17,212 nt of DNA from JANLQX01 sp031423635 (lineage in GTDB: Bacteria > Actinomycetota > Acidimicrobiia > Acidimicrobiales > JANYDT01). The DNA lies in assembly GCA_031423635.1 (NCBI GenBank), contig JANPFX010000005.1, forward strand, positions 1 to 17,212. The letters are read 5' to 3'. The notes below the pieces were generated by a model. That model was not told where the DNA came from. It saw only the letters and a program-made list of their open reading frames with translations, and did not search any database. The position numbers and the translations under genes are program-made. Every line of letters starts with the position of its first letter. The first letter of the stretch is position 1. Of this stretch, positions 6,351-13,341 are shown piece by piece.

Positions 6351-8087
6351 CTACCGAGGTCCTCGCGCAAGCGTGAGCGCCGCGTCGATGAGCGCGAGGT
6401 GACACGGTGCGGCGAGCAGGTTGCCCCGGAGGTCCATGGTGAAGGGATCGGCATGCGTGGCGCCGAGATGTAGGGGGCCGAGGAAGCTGACCAGCGACTC
6501 CATCCGAACATGCGCCTCCTCCCACCGGCCGACATTGGCAAGTGCACTCACGAATGTGAACGATGCCCAGAGGTCAACTCCCTGTCCGGGAGGGAGACCG
6601 TCGTCGACATGGGGGAGGTGTCGGTGGATGAACGGCCATTCGGTGAGCTGTGCATCGGCCTGGTCGATCGTGACGACGCGACGGAGCTCGGCTTCGCCCT
6701 CGCCGTCGTCGGGGAGCGCCGGCGGAGCTGTTCGAAGCCAGCCCAGCAATGACGCGTCGGTCGAGTCGTCGGCCCCGCGCCCTCCGGCGCGCCGCCACCC
6801 CGCCATGGCCTGCGCGCCGAAGAGTCCCTCGGCGGCAAGCCAACGTTCCCGCGCCGCTGCCGACTCTTCCCACTCGATGAGACGCATATCGAGCGGGTCG
6901 CGGCGACGAGCCGTGGCGATGAGCGCCCGCAGCGCAGCGCGCACCGCAAGCGCGGACTCGACGTGGCGCGCCGGCTTGGTCCGGCTGTCCCATCGGCCGG
7001 TGTCGGGGCGGTGGCCCTCGGCGGCCAACCACACGGCGAGCCGATCGAGCTGCGGCCACGCCCGCCGACCATCGAGCACCAGGCTGGCCTGAGCGATGGC
7101 TCCAAGGTCGAAGGCGTCGCCCACCCGGTTCCCGACCCGCACGGGCGAGTTGGCCTCCCAACCGGGAAGCGAGAGCTCGATCTCCGCGGTTGGTCGAAGT
7201 CCATCCGGTCGGTAGGCGGGAGCGAGCGGGAACTCGTCGGTCGTCCGTTCCTCCAGCCAGAGTCGCGTGGCGTCGGCGAGATCGGGTCGGCCGAGCCGCT
7301 CCCACGTGACAATGGCAGCAGCGTTGTCACGCAGCCAGGCATAGCGCTCGTCGAGGTTGCGTTCGTTGCCTGTCCGCGCCGGGAGGGACGTGGTGGCGGC
7401 TCGGCGAAGTGCTCCTGTCCGCCGGTCCGTGAGCAGTCGTAGCGCGCGGGCGCTCCGGCGAGCGGCATCGGCGAACGGCCCATCGAGGTCGAGGTTCCCG
7501 AGCTCGGACGACCACCAGCGCGCATACTTCGTCCGCTCGTCGAGGGCTTCGTCGACACTCGGTTGAACGAATGCCTCGCCGGTATGGGTCATGCGACCGT
7601 CGTCAGTCTCCGTGATCGTGTAAACGACCCGCTCGCCCAGGTCGAGTGACATCGGCTCGCCGATGTTCGGCCCACGGAGCGCGAGGCGCCCGAACGCCAC
7701 TCCGTCAGACCACCGGCGCACGCGTCGGGGGACGCCGAATGCATCGCCCGGGGTGAGGTCCACCGTGACCGTCGGCCGGCCACTCCGCCCAGTAAGTACA
7801 CGTACGATTGTTCCCCGGACGAGATGATCGGTTACTTCGACCGATCCGTCGCGGTCGTGGACCACCGTCGAGACGATGGGCGCGCCGGAGGGGTCCATGG
7901 ACAGCGAACCGTCCCGTACCCGGAGACTCGGCCGCACCCGGACGGCGCCGCCGTTGGGCGCGTCGAGCAGCGAGAACAGCGAGGCCGGCGCGTCGAGGGC
8001 TCCCGGACACCACCAGTCGATGGTGGCGTCGGTGTCGATGAGGGCGACGGTTTCCCGATCGCCGATGGCACCGTGGTGCCGGAGCAT
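6351..8087 (-). CDS. GH15-like (glucoamylase/trehalase family) protein with altered catalytic positions
   Basis: A 578-residue protein with the layout of bacterial GH15 proteins. The N-terminal beta domain begins GAIGDRETVALIDTDATIDW, then an alpha/alpha-barrel has GNERNLDERYAWLRD (about 240-254), NSPVRVGN (314-320) and the closing GNLLAAPCHLALI. In typical members the general acid is the Glu of GIWE and the base is a Glu of LLSEE(Y)DP. Here the aligned segments read GRWD (D367) and ATHADP (H545), so neither Glu is present by my alignment. The protein may be catalytically changed or inactive. ATG 8087 shares a base with the greA stop (GTGATG); GTG 8090 is the alternative. Relatives process trehalose or alpha-glucans; no substrate is claimed here. 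Confidence 0.82.
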   Translation of the reverse strand: MLRHHGAIGDRETVALIDTDATIDWWCPGALDAPASLFSLLDAPNGGAVRVRPSLRVRDGSLSMDPSGAPIVSTVVHDRDGSVEVTDHLVRGTIVRVLTGRSGRPTVTVDLTPGDAFGVPRRVRRWSDGVAFGRLALRGPNIGEPMSLDLGERVVYTITETDDGRMTHTGEAFVQPSVDEALDERTKYARWWSSELGNLDLDGPFADAARRSARALRLLTDRRTGALRRAATTSLPARTGNERNLDERYAWLRDNAAAIVTWERLGRPDLADATRLWLEERTTDEFPLAPAYRPDGLRPTAEIELSLPGWEANSPVRVGNRVGDAFDLGAIAQASLVLDGRRAWPQLDRLAVWLAAEGHRPDTGRWDSRTKPARHVESALAVRAALRALIATARRRDPLDMRLIEWEESAAARERWLAAEGLFGAQAMAGWRRAGGRGADDSTDASLLGWLRTAPPALPDDGEGEAELRRVVTIDQADAQLTEWPFIHRHLPHVDDGLPPGQGVDLWASFTFVSALANVGRWEEAHVRMESLVSFLGPLHLGATHADPFTMDLRGNLLAAPCHLALIDAALTLARGPR

Positions 8088-8554
8088 CACCCGCTGATCG
8101 AGACGAGTTCGACGCGAAGCTTGCCCCGCGGGGCGTCGTACTCCACGATGTCGCCGACCTTGTGTCCGAGCAGCGCGGAGCCCAGCGGCGAGGAGGGCGA
8201 CATCACGTCGAGTCCCTCGCGGCGTTCCTCGATCGAACCGAACAGATAGCGAACGGTTTCGTCGTCAGCATCGCCTTCGTAGCGGATCTCGACCACGACA
8301 CCCGACGTGACCGATGAGGTGTCGATCGAGTCGACAATCTCCGCGCCGTCGAGGATGGCCAGGATCTGCTTCATCCGGCCATCCATCTTTCCCTGCTCTT
8401 CCTTGGCGGCGTGGTAGTCGCCGTTCTCCTTGAGGTCGCCCAACTCGCGGGCGGCTTCGATGCGTCGGGCGATATCGATCTTTCCGCGGGTGGAAAGGTC
8501 GTCGAACTCCGTCTTCAGACGGTCGTAGGCCTCGCGGGACAGCTTGGTACTCAC
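8087..8554 (-). CDS. greA: Transcription elongation factor GreA
   Basis: A 155-residue Gre factor that enters the RNA polymerase secondary channel and stimulates cleavage of backtracked RNA. The N-terminal coiled coil carries the tip motif ENGDYHAAKEEQG with the acidic residues needed for cleavage. The C-terminal FKBP-like domain has SPSSPLGSALLGHKVGD and the typical ending VEYDAPRGKLRVELVSI. GTG 8554 gives STKLSREAYDRLKTE, the normal start; the longer in-frame reading to 9052 overlaps leuB on the opposite strand. It diverges from leuB across 72 bases and overlaps the start of the GH15-like gene. No Shine-Dalgarno sequence is seen; TAACCT eight bases upstream suggests a leaderless or nearly leaderless mRNA. 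Confidence 0.96.
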   Translation of the reverse strand: MSTKLSREAYDRLKTEFDDLSTRGKIDIARRIEAARELGDLKENGDYHAAKEEQGKMDGRMKQILAILDGAEIVDSIDTSSVTSGVVVEIRYEGDADDETVRYLFGSIEERREGLDVMSPSSPLGSALLGHKVGDIVEYDAPRGKLRVELVSISG

Positions 8555-8562
8555 GTCGGGAG

Positions 8563-8568
8563 AGGTTA
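8563..8568 (-). promoter_or_regulatory. Probable -10 element of greA
   Basis: On the minus strand this reads TAACCT, eight bases before GTG 8554. It fits TAnnnT and the absence of a Shine-Dalgarno sequence. No clear -35 is visible. Confidence 0.35.
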
Positions 8569-8612
8569 CCGGTGCTCCGCCACACCTGTGCCCGCAGCGG
8601 ACCCGGCCCGCA

Positions 8613-8618
8613 TAGGCT
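8613..8618 (+). promoter_or_regulatory. Probable -10 element of leuB
   Basis: TAGGCT (TAnnnT) lies eight bases before GTG 8627, and no Shine-Dalgarno sequence lies between. This suggests a leaderless or very short 5' end. The -35 is not recognisable. No leader peptide or hairpin is seen here, unlike leuA. Confidence 0.4.
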
Positions 8619-8626
8619 CGCTCGCC

Positions 8627-9646
8627 GTGAACACGACGGCAGGCTCGAACAGGACCCATCGCATTGCGGTGCTCGGCGGTGATGGGATCGGCCCGGAGGT
8701 CACGGCGGAGGCCCTGAAGGTGGTCGCCGCCACCGGCGTCGTGCTCGACACCGTCGACTACGACCTCGGCGGCCGCCGCTACGCCCGGACCGGCGAGATT
8801 CTGCCGGACAGCGTTCTCGACGAGCTTCGCGGCTTCGACGCGATCTTGCTCGGAGCGATCGGGACACCCAAGGTTGCCCCTGGCATCCTCGAGCGCGGTC
8901 TGTTGCTCAAGATGCGTTTCGAGCTCGATCTCTACATCAACCAGCGGCCGTTCCTGTTCCCGAAGAACGACGTCGATTGCGTCGTCATCCGCGAGAACAC
9001 CGAGGGGACCTATGCCGGTGAAGGCGGGTTCCTGCGTAAGGGGACGCCCCACGAGGTGGCGACCCAGGGCAGCGTGAACACCCGGATGGGTGTGGAACGC
9101 TGCGTTCGCTACGCCTTCGAGCTGGCCCGTTCACGCACGCGCAAGCACCTCACGCTCGTGCACAAGACGAACGTCCTGCAGTTCTCCGGTGACCTCTGGC
9201 AGCGCACCTTCAACGAGGTCGCCGCCGAGTATGCCGATGTCGCCACGGCGTACAACCACATCGACGCGGCGTGCATCTATTTCGTCGAATCGCCGCAGCG
9301 CTACGACGTCCTCGTGACCGACAACCTCTTCGGCGACATCATCACCGACCTCGCCGGCGCGGTGTCCGGTGGTGTGGGGTTGGCCTCGAGCGGCAACCTC
9401 AACCCGGCGCGCACCGGGCCGTCGATGTTCGAGCCCGTCCACGGTTCGGCGCCGGACATCGTCGGTACCGGCAAGGCCGATCCGCGTGCGGCGATCATCA
9501 GCGCGGCGATCATGCTCGACTTTCTCGGCGAACCCGCGGCGGCCGCTCGGATCCGCTCGGCCATCGACGCAACCCTCGCGCCCAGTTCGACGATGCCCGC
9601 CGGTCCCACGACGGCCATCGGCGACCACGTCGCCTCGCTCGTCTGA
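8627..9646 (+). CDS. leuB: 3-isopropylmalate dehydrogenase
   Basis: A 339-residue NAD-dependent beta-hydroxyacid decarboxylating dehydrogenase that oxidises 3-isopropylmalate. It has GGDGIGPEVTAEALKV at the N-terminus, the substrate loop LLLKMRFELDLYINQRP, IRENTEGTYAGEG, VHKTNVL, the metal-binding TDNLFGDIITDLA, and EPVHGSAPDIVGTGKADP near the NAD site. These match the short actinobacterial LeuB type. Tartrate or homoisocitrate dehydrogenases share the fold, but the other leu genes nearby favour LeuB. GTG 8627 is chosen because the recognisable sequence starts shortly after and a -10 lies just upstream; the longer reading to 8411 overlaps greA. A structured repeat begins at the base after its stop. 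Confidence 0.94.
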   Translation: MNTTAGSNRTHRIAVLGGDGIGPEVTAEALKVVAATGVVLDTVDYDLGGRRYARTGEILPDSVLDELRGFDAILLGAIGTPKVAPGILERGLLLKMRFELDLYINQRPFLFPKNDVDCVVIRENTEGTYAGEGGFLRKGTPHEVATQGSVNTRMGVERCVRYAFELARSRTRKHLTLVHKTNVLQFSGDLWQRTFNEVAAEYADVATAYNHIDAACIYFVESPQRYDVLVTDNLFGDIITDLAGAVSGGVGLASSGNLNPARTGPSMFEPVHGSAPDIVGTGKADPRAAIISAAIMLDFLGEPAAAARIRSAIDATLAPSSTMPAGPTTAIGDHVASLV

Positions 9647-9711
9647 GGCTGATCACCTCCCAGCGACGTTCGGAGGTGTTCTGCCCCCATAATTGGGGGC
9701 AACCTCTCTCC
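9647..9711 (+). repeat. 65-bp structured repeat, copy A, directly after leuB
   Basis: The copy starts at the base after the leuB stop. Reading 5' to 3' it has arm 1 (ending CACCTCC, 9654-9660), an 11-base loop, arm 2 GGAGGTGTTC (9672-9681), the palindrome TGCCCCCA-TAAT-TGGGGGCA (9682-9701), and arm 3 ACCTCTCTCC. Arm 2 can pair either with arm 1 or with arm 3. A second copy, inverted, lies after leuA and matches about 56 of 65 positions. It could act as a terminator between the convergent leuB and cobA genes, but lacks a T-tract. Confidence 0.75.
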
Positions 9712-9728
9712 TTCCGGAGGGACCACTT

Positions 9729-9768
9729 GTGTTGCGAGCAGTTGAGCGGAGCGAGCGGCGCAGCGCCG
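9729..9768. repeat. GAGCG/AGCG-rich repeat sharing a 14-mer with the leuA leader
   Basis: GTGTTGCGAGCAGT (9729-9742) occurs exactly, inverted, at 15209-15222. Both copies continue into GAGCG/AGCG-rich sequence and end in GCGCAGC(G/A)CCG, so the repeat is about 40 bases long with small gaps. It lies in the 162-base leuB-cobA spacer between copy A of the 65-bp repeat and a further fragment of it. Confidence 0.5.
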
Positions 9769-9778
9769 GGCGAGCAGA

Positions 9779-9795
9779 GGGGGCAACCTCTCTCC
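9779..9795 (+). repeat. 17-bp fragment of the 65-bp repeat
   Basis: GGGGGCAACCTCTCTCC is an exact second copy of 9695-9711, the 3' end of repeat copy A, 84 bases further on and 13 bases before the cobA stop. It suggests repeat duplication or partial decay in this spacer. Confidence 0.65.
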
Positions 9796-9808
9796 GAAGG
9801 TGGACCGG

Positions 9809-10558
9809 TCAGTGGACGGTGGCGAACGAGGTGGTGATCAGGTCGGCGAGCCGATCGCCGACGTCGACCACGTCGCCGATGACGATCGTGGCCGGATTGG
9901 CGATGCGAGCATTGGGGAGTTCCGCCAGAGTCGTGCGGACGATGCGCTGGGCCGGGGTGGTGGCCCGTTCGATGGCGGCGACGGCGAGGTCGGGGGATGC
10001 GCCGCCGGCCAGGAGGAGATCGACATAGCTCCGCCGGTTGGCCACGCCCATGAGCACCACGACGGTGCCGCCGGCGTCGAGGAGTGGTGCGATGGCCGAC
10101 CATTCCGGTGCGTCCTGGCCGTCGCCGCACGTCCCGGTCACGATGGTGACGCTGCGAGCCACGCCGCGTTGCGTCACGGGGATGTTCGCGGCGGCCGGCG
10201 CGGCGAACGCTGACGACACCCCCGGAACCACGGTGAAGACGATGCCTGCCTCGGCCAGCGCCAGGGCCTCTTCGCCGCCACGACCGAAGACGAAGGGATC
10301 GCCGCCCTTCAGGCGCACGATCTCGCGGCCATCGCGTCCGAGATGGACCAGCAGTGCGCTGATGAGCTCCTGCGGGGTCGACTTCCCGGGCGCCTTGCCC
10401 ACATCGATCAGCTCGGCCGATGGGGACGCGAGCGCCACGATGGCGGCGTCGGCCAGACGGTCATACACGATGACATCGGCGGATTGGACGAGGCGAAGCG
10501 CCCGGACGGTCAGCAGGTCGGGATCACCAGGGCCGGCGCCGACCAGGTGGACGGTCAC
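9809..10558 (-). CDS. cobA: Uroporphyrinogen-III C-methyltransferase (SUMT)
   Basis: A 249-residue SAM-dependent methyltransferase of the CobA type. It methylates uroporphyrinogen III at C2 and C7 to give precorrin-2, the entry to siroheme and cobalamin. Key blocks are LVGAGPGDPDLLTVRAL at the N-terminus, VYDRL, the SAM-binding LKGGDPFVFGRGGEEA, and VVPGVSSAFAAPAAANIPVTQRG. It is the single-domain form, without the CysG N-terminal dehydrogenase/ferrochelatase domain. GTG 10558 overlaps the cysI stop by four bases (GTGA), so the two genes are coupled. This points to siroheme for the sulfite reductase as its main job. The longer reading to 10879 lies within cysI and is rejected. Dehydrogenase and chelatase genes are not in this window. 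Confidence 0.95.
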   Translation of the reverse strand: MTVHLVGAGPGDPDLLTVRALRLVQSADVIVYDRLADAAIVALASPSAELIDVGKAPGKSTPQELISALLVHLGRDGREIVRLKGGDPFVFGRGGEEALALAEAGIVFTVVPGVSSAFAAPAAANIPVTQRGVARSVTIVTGTCGDGQDAPEWSAIAPLLDAGGTVVVLMGVANRRSYVDLLLAGGASPDLAVAAIERATTPAQRIVRTTLAELPNARIANPATIVIGDVVDVGDRLADLITTSFATVH

Positions 10559-12360
10559 TCGTCGTCTCCGTCGGCCGCCACAGGCGCGCTGCGTCGTCGA
10601 GGTGCCGGTATCGGCAGCAACTCGGACAGCTTCTCGACGCCGACTCGATGGGCCCAGTCGCCGAACGACTCGTGCGCTCCGGAGGATGACGCCGCGGCGT
10701 ATTCGGCAACGACAGGCTCGAGCGTGCGCTTGAGGTCGCGGAGTTCGACGTCGGTTGCGAGTCGCACCCCGAGGCGCTCGCCGCCGGGGGAGCCGCCGAG
10801 GTAGATGTCGCTCGTTTTTTTGGTCCGGCCGACGATGCCGAGCTCCGCAGTGTAAGGACGGGCGCAGCCGTTCGGGCATCCCGTCATGTGTAGGCGGATG
10901 TTCCGCGTGATGCTATGCGCACTGAGCAGTGACTCGACCTCGTCGACGATACCGGGAAGGATGCGTTCGGCTTCCCCGAGGGCCTGTCCGCAGGTGGGGA
11001 GCGCAGGACAGGCGATCGCCAGGCGTTCGACCGGCCCCAGGTCGACCGACAGCCGAACTCCATAGGAGCGCAGAATGTCGTCCACCTTCGAGCGGTCGTC
11101 GTAGGCCACGCCGCAGAGAAGCACATCCTGATTCGGGGTGATCCGCACTTCGCCGACGTGGGCGGCAACCACCTCGCGCAGCGCAGTGCGCAGCTTCACC
11201 GTTTCGGTGTCCCGAACTCGGCCCGACGGCACCCGCACGCCGAGGAACCACGTTCCGTGGTTGTCGGCGTGCCAACCCAGATGGTCGTGGATCAGATCCC
11301 ATGCCGGGAGCACCGGCACATCACGAAGCGGCGCACCCAACCGGGCTTCGACCTCTTCGCGGAACCACGCCTCGCCACGGTCGGCGAGCAGGTACTTGAG
11401 GCGGGCGCGTCCACGGTCACCGCGGTCGCCGTGGTCGCGGAAGACGGTGACAACGGCTTCGACGGCGGGCATCAGATCGGGAGTGGCGACCCATCCGAGT
11501 GGCGTGGCCAGTCGTGGGAACGTGTCGTCCGGTCGGGCGTGGGACTGGCCCTGGCCGCCACCGACGAACACGGCGTAGCCGTCGACTCCGTCGATGGCGA
11601 TGGGCACGAGACCGACGTCGTTCGACAGGACATCGACGCAATTGTCGCCGGGCGGGGCGACGGCGATCTTGAACTTGCGGGGGAGGTAGGTGTCGCCGTA
11701 GATCGGCTCGATGCCGGTGGACGCGCCGTCGCCGAACGACAGGGCCTGCTCGCCGTCGAGCCAGATCTCGACATAGGCCGTGGTCCGCGGGCGGAAGTGG
11801 TCAGCCAGGGAGGCTGCGACCCCGGTGAGTACTCCCGGGTCGCGTCCCGCCAGCGGCGCCGGACAGGCGCACACGTTCCGCACGACATCGCCGCAGGCTG
11901 CGAGGGTCGTGAGAAGTTCGGCGTGGACGGTCTGGATCAAGTGGCGCAGGCCGGCCTTCGGAACGGTGTGGAACTGGATCCCCTGGCGCGTGGTGAGACG
12001 CAGCGCGCCGTCGGCCACCTCATCGCTGACCCGATCGAGTGCCGCCCACTGCCGAGGCGTGACGACGCCTCCCGGGATGGCCACGCGGATCATGCAGGAA
12101 TACGCAAGCTGCTCCCGTTTGGCGGCAAGGGCCTTGCGGCGGTCGCGATCGTCCTGCTGGTAGAGCCCGTGGAACTTGATGAGGTGGGTGCTGTCGGTCG
12201 TGAACGGGGCGGCGGCATCGTGGAGTTCGGCGATCAGGGTTCCTCGGAGATGATCGCTGACCGCCTTGGCCGCCTCGACCGGCGTGCCGACCCCTGGGCC
12301 CGACGTCGTGAGCGTCGTTCGGTCGACGGACGGAGGTGGGGAGGACGGTGACCCGGACAC
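10555..12360 (-). CDS. cysI: Assimilatory sulfite reductase hemoprotein (CysI/Sir type)
   Basis: A 601-residue siroheme/4Fe-4S reductase that takes sulfite to sulfide. The four cluster/siroheme Cys ligands are C451 and C457 (ACPALPTCGQALGEAE) and C495 and C499 (MTGCPNGCARPYTAELG), with spacing close to E. coli CysI. LTTRQGIQFH is a siroheme-side motif in the first ferredoxin-like repeat. Two nitrite/sulfite reductase repeats are evident. No CysJ flavoprotein is present, so the electron donor may be ferredoxin; this is inference. A nitrite reductase is possible but CPALPTCG with the GCPNGCARPY block favours sulfite reductase. GTG 12360 is chosen because TAGGAT lies six bases upstream and no Shine-Dalgarno sequence exists. 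A palindrome just upstream and the divergent Rrf2 gene suggest repression. Confidence 0.93.
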   Translation of the reverse strand: MSGSPSSPPPSVDRTTLTTSGPGVGTPVEAAKAVSDHLRGTLIAELHDAAAPFTTDSTHLIKFHGLYQQDDRDRRKALAAKREQLAYSCMIRVAIPGGVVTPRQWAALDRVSDEVADGALRLTTRQGIQFHTVPKAGLRHLIQTVHAELLTTLAACGDVVRNVCACPAPLAGRDPGVLTGVAASLADHFRPRTTAYVEIWLDGEQALSFGDGASTGIEPIYGDTYLPRKFKIAVAPPGDNCVDVLSNDVGLVPIAIDGVDGYAVFVGGGQGQSHARPDDTFPRLATPLGWVATPDLMPAVEAVVTVFRDHGDRGDRGRARLKYLLADRGEAWFREEVEARLGAPLRDVPVLPAWDLIHDHLGWHADNHGTWFLGVRVPSGRVRDTETVKLRTALREVVAAHVGEVRITPNQDVLLCGVAYDDRSKVDDILRSYGVRLSVDLGPVERLAIACPALPTCGQALGEAERILPGIVDEVESLLSAHSITRNIRLHMTGCPNGCARPYTAELGIVGRTKKTSDIYLGGSPGGERLGVRLATDVELRDLKRTLEPVVAEYAAASSSGAHESFGDWAHRVGVEKLSELLPIPAPRRRSAPVAADGDDE

Positions 12361-12366
12361 ACGTCA

Positions 12367-12372
12367 ATCCTA
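12367..12372 (-). promoter_or_regulatory. Probable -10 element of cysI
   Basis: Read on the minus strand this is TAGGAT, six bases before GTG 12360, predicting a leaderless cysI-cobA mRNA. The conserved operator lies five bases upstream of it. A TTCCCG -35-like word at the operator edge is 23 bases away, longer than the usual 17, so the promoter may need an activator or use another -35. Confidence 0.45.
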
Positions 12373-12377
12373 CCGGA

Positions 12378-12401
12378 AAACCCGACTATCCCTATCGGGA
12401 A
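12378..12401. promoter_or_regulatory. Operator copy 1 at the cysI promoter
   Basis: On the minus strand the core is CCCGATAGGGATAGTCGGG, with flanking TT and TTT. CCCGA/TCGGG form an inverted repeat around nine bases. A second site at 12958-12981 matches 21 of 24 positions. It lies between cysI and the divergent Rrf2 gene, so the Rrf2 protein is the likely ligand. Confidence 0.65.
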
Positions 12402-12498
12402 TAGGTCGTGGTCCTCGATTGGACCGAACCGCGCCGCAATTCCGTGGGACATCGCTGGTGTCACCCGTCCGTGCCGTTGCGACTGGGAGACTGGGGTC

Positions 12499-12939
12499 GT
12501 GCAGGTGAGCGCCCGAGCAGAATACGCCGTTCGAGCTGCGGTCGAGCTGGCCCGGCTTCCCGCGCATCGCGCCATTTCGGCCGAGCGGGTCGCCATGCAG
12601 GCCGACGTGCCGGCCAAGTTTCTGGAAGCGATCCTGACCGACCTTCGCCACGGCGGGATCGTTGTGACCCAGCGGGGCGCTCAAGGCGGGTGTCGCCTGG
12701 CCCGACCAGCCGATCAGATCACCGTTGCCGAAGTCTTCGCGGCGGTGGAGGGAACGCCGGGCCAAGTGCGGGGACTGGCGCCGACCGAAGTGGCGTACCC
12801 GGACGGCAACGAGGCGGTCCGCCATCTTTGGATGGGTGTGCAGGCGTCGGTCCTGCGCGTGCTCTCGGGCGTGACGCTCGCCCAGCTGGCCGACGACCGC
12901 CTGCCTCCGTCGATCGCTCGTCTTGCGGCCGAGAGCTGA
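12499..12939 (+). CDS. Rrf2-family transcriptional regulator
   Basis: A 146-residue winged-helix regulator. It begins VQVSARAEYAVRAAVELARLP, and the helix-turn-helix includes ISAERVAMQADVPAKFLEAILTDLRHGGIVVTQRGAQGGCRLARP, with the usual Rrf2 wing GGCRLARP. IscR and NsrR hold an Fe-S cluster with three Cys in the following segment; here that segment (VEGTPGQVRGLAPTEVAYP) has none, so it is probably a non-cluster type such as CymR, the cysteine-metabolism repressor. Divergence from cysI supports a sulfur role. GTG 12499 has GGGAGA about eight bases upstream; GTG 12505 is an alternative. Two copies of one operator flank the gene. Autoregulation is likely because one copy lies in its upstream region. 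Confidence 0.88.
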   Translation: MQVSARAEYAVRAAVELARLPAHRAISAERVAMQADVPAKFLEAILTDLRHGGIVVTQRGAQGGCRLARPADQITVAEVFAAVEGTPGQVRGLAPTEVAYPDGNEAVRHLWMGVQASVLRVLSGVTLAQLADDRLPPSIARLAAES

Positions 12940-12957
12940 CCTTCGTCGAAATACCCC

Positions 12958-12981
12958 TTGCCGATAGGAATTGTCGGGTTT
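12958..12981. promoter_or_regulatory. Operator copy 2, inside the promoter of the small membrane protein gene
   Basis: The core CCGATAGGAATTGTCGGG (12961-12978), flanked by TTG and TTT, matches the cysI operator at 21 of 24 positions. CCGA/TCGG are inverted around nine bases. It lies between the -35 and -10 of the next gene, a typical repressor position. Confidence 0.65.
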
Positions 12982-12986
12982 ATAGT
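12958..12986 (+). promoter_or_regulatory. Promoter of the small membrane protein gene
   Basis: The -35 is TTGCCG (12958-12963), followed by a 17-base spacer and the -10 TATAGT (12981-12986). The seven following bases lead to GTG 12994, so the message should be leaderless. This is the best-formed promoter in the window, and the operator fills its spacer. Confidence 0.7.
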
Positions 12987-12993
12987 GGTCTTC

Positions 12994-13248
12994 GTGGAAG
13001 CGACAGGCCCCAACACCCGAATGAACCTCGATCTGCGGGCCGCTCAGTCGGGGCCAGCGTCCGGTGCCCCGACCGAGACCGATGTCGGCCGTGAGCGGCG
13101 CGTCCGTGCGCTGCTTGCCGTAGCGATCGTGGCCACCGTGGTGTGGCTGGTGACGGCACCGTCGACTCCGGCCCTGATCGCGGTCATCTCTGCGGTGATC
13201 GCGGTCATCGGGTGGTCCGACGGACCGGATCACGATCCGTCTGTCTGA
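12994..13248 (+). CDS. Small two-helix membrane protein, unknown function
   Basis: An 84-residue protein. Residues about 50-66 (ALLAVAIVATVVWLVTA) and 70-84 region (ALIAVISAVIAVIGW) are hydrophobic enough to span the membrane, joined by a tight PSTP turn, so both ends would face the same side. The first 45 residues are hydrophilic and the C-terminus is acidic (DGPDHDPSV). I do not recognise a family. I chose GTG 12994 from the promoter position; ATG 13021 would give 75 residues. It shares an operator with cysI, so a role linked to sulfur supply or stress is inferred, not shown. The next gene has its own promoter. Confidence 0.6.
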   Translation: MEATGPNTRMNLDLRAAQSGPASGAPTETDVGRERRVRALLAVAIVATVVWLVTAPSTPALIAVISAVIAVIGWSDGPDHDPSV

Positions 13249-13280
13249 CGGTTGTCTTTGGGGTCGGCTGACGGCGCCTG

Positions 13281-13309
13281 TTGATCGGGGCGCCGTCCGC
13301 ACCTACTGT
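13281..13309 (+). promoter_or_regulatory. Promoter of the spherulin-4-like gene
   Basis: TTGATC (13281-13286), a 17-base spacer and TACTGT (13304-13309) fit a housekeeping sigma promoter. The expected start is near 13316, leaving about 26 bases of 5' end with AAGGGA (13333-13338) just before ATG 13342. Confidence 0.55.
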
Positions 13310-13341
13310 CGTTGACCCGACATGCAGGTGCGAAGGGACTC

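Noticed and set aside
5572..6525. A 317-codon minus-strand frame across the alpha/beta hydrolase and the GH15-like gene end
   Set aside because: It lies in another frame of the hydrolase, which carries the intact catalytic triad.
11158..12351. A 397-codon plus-strand frame across cysI
   Set aside because: It is antisense to the clear sulfite reductase motifs and shows no domain.
12499..12939. The Rrf2 regulator as an IscR-type Fe-S sensor
   Set aside because: The three-Cys ligand segment is absent; the only Cys is in the wing motif GGCRLARP.
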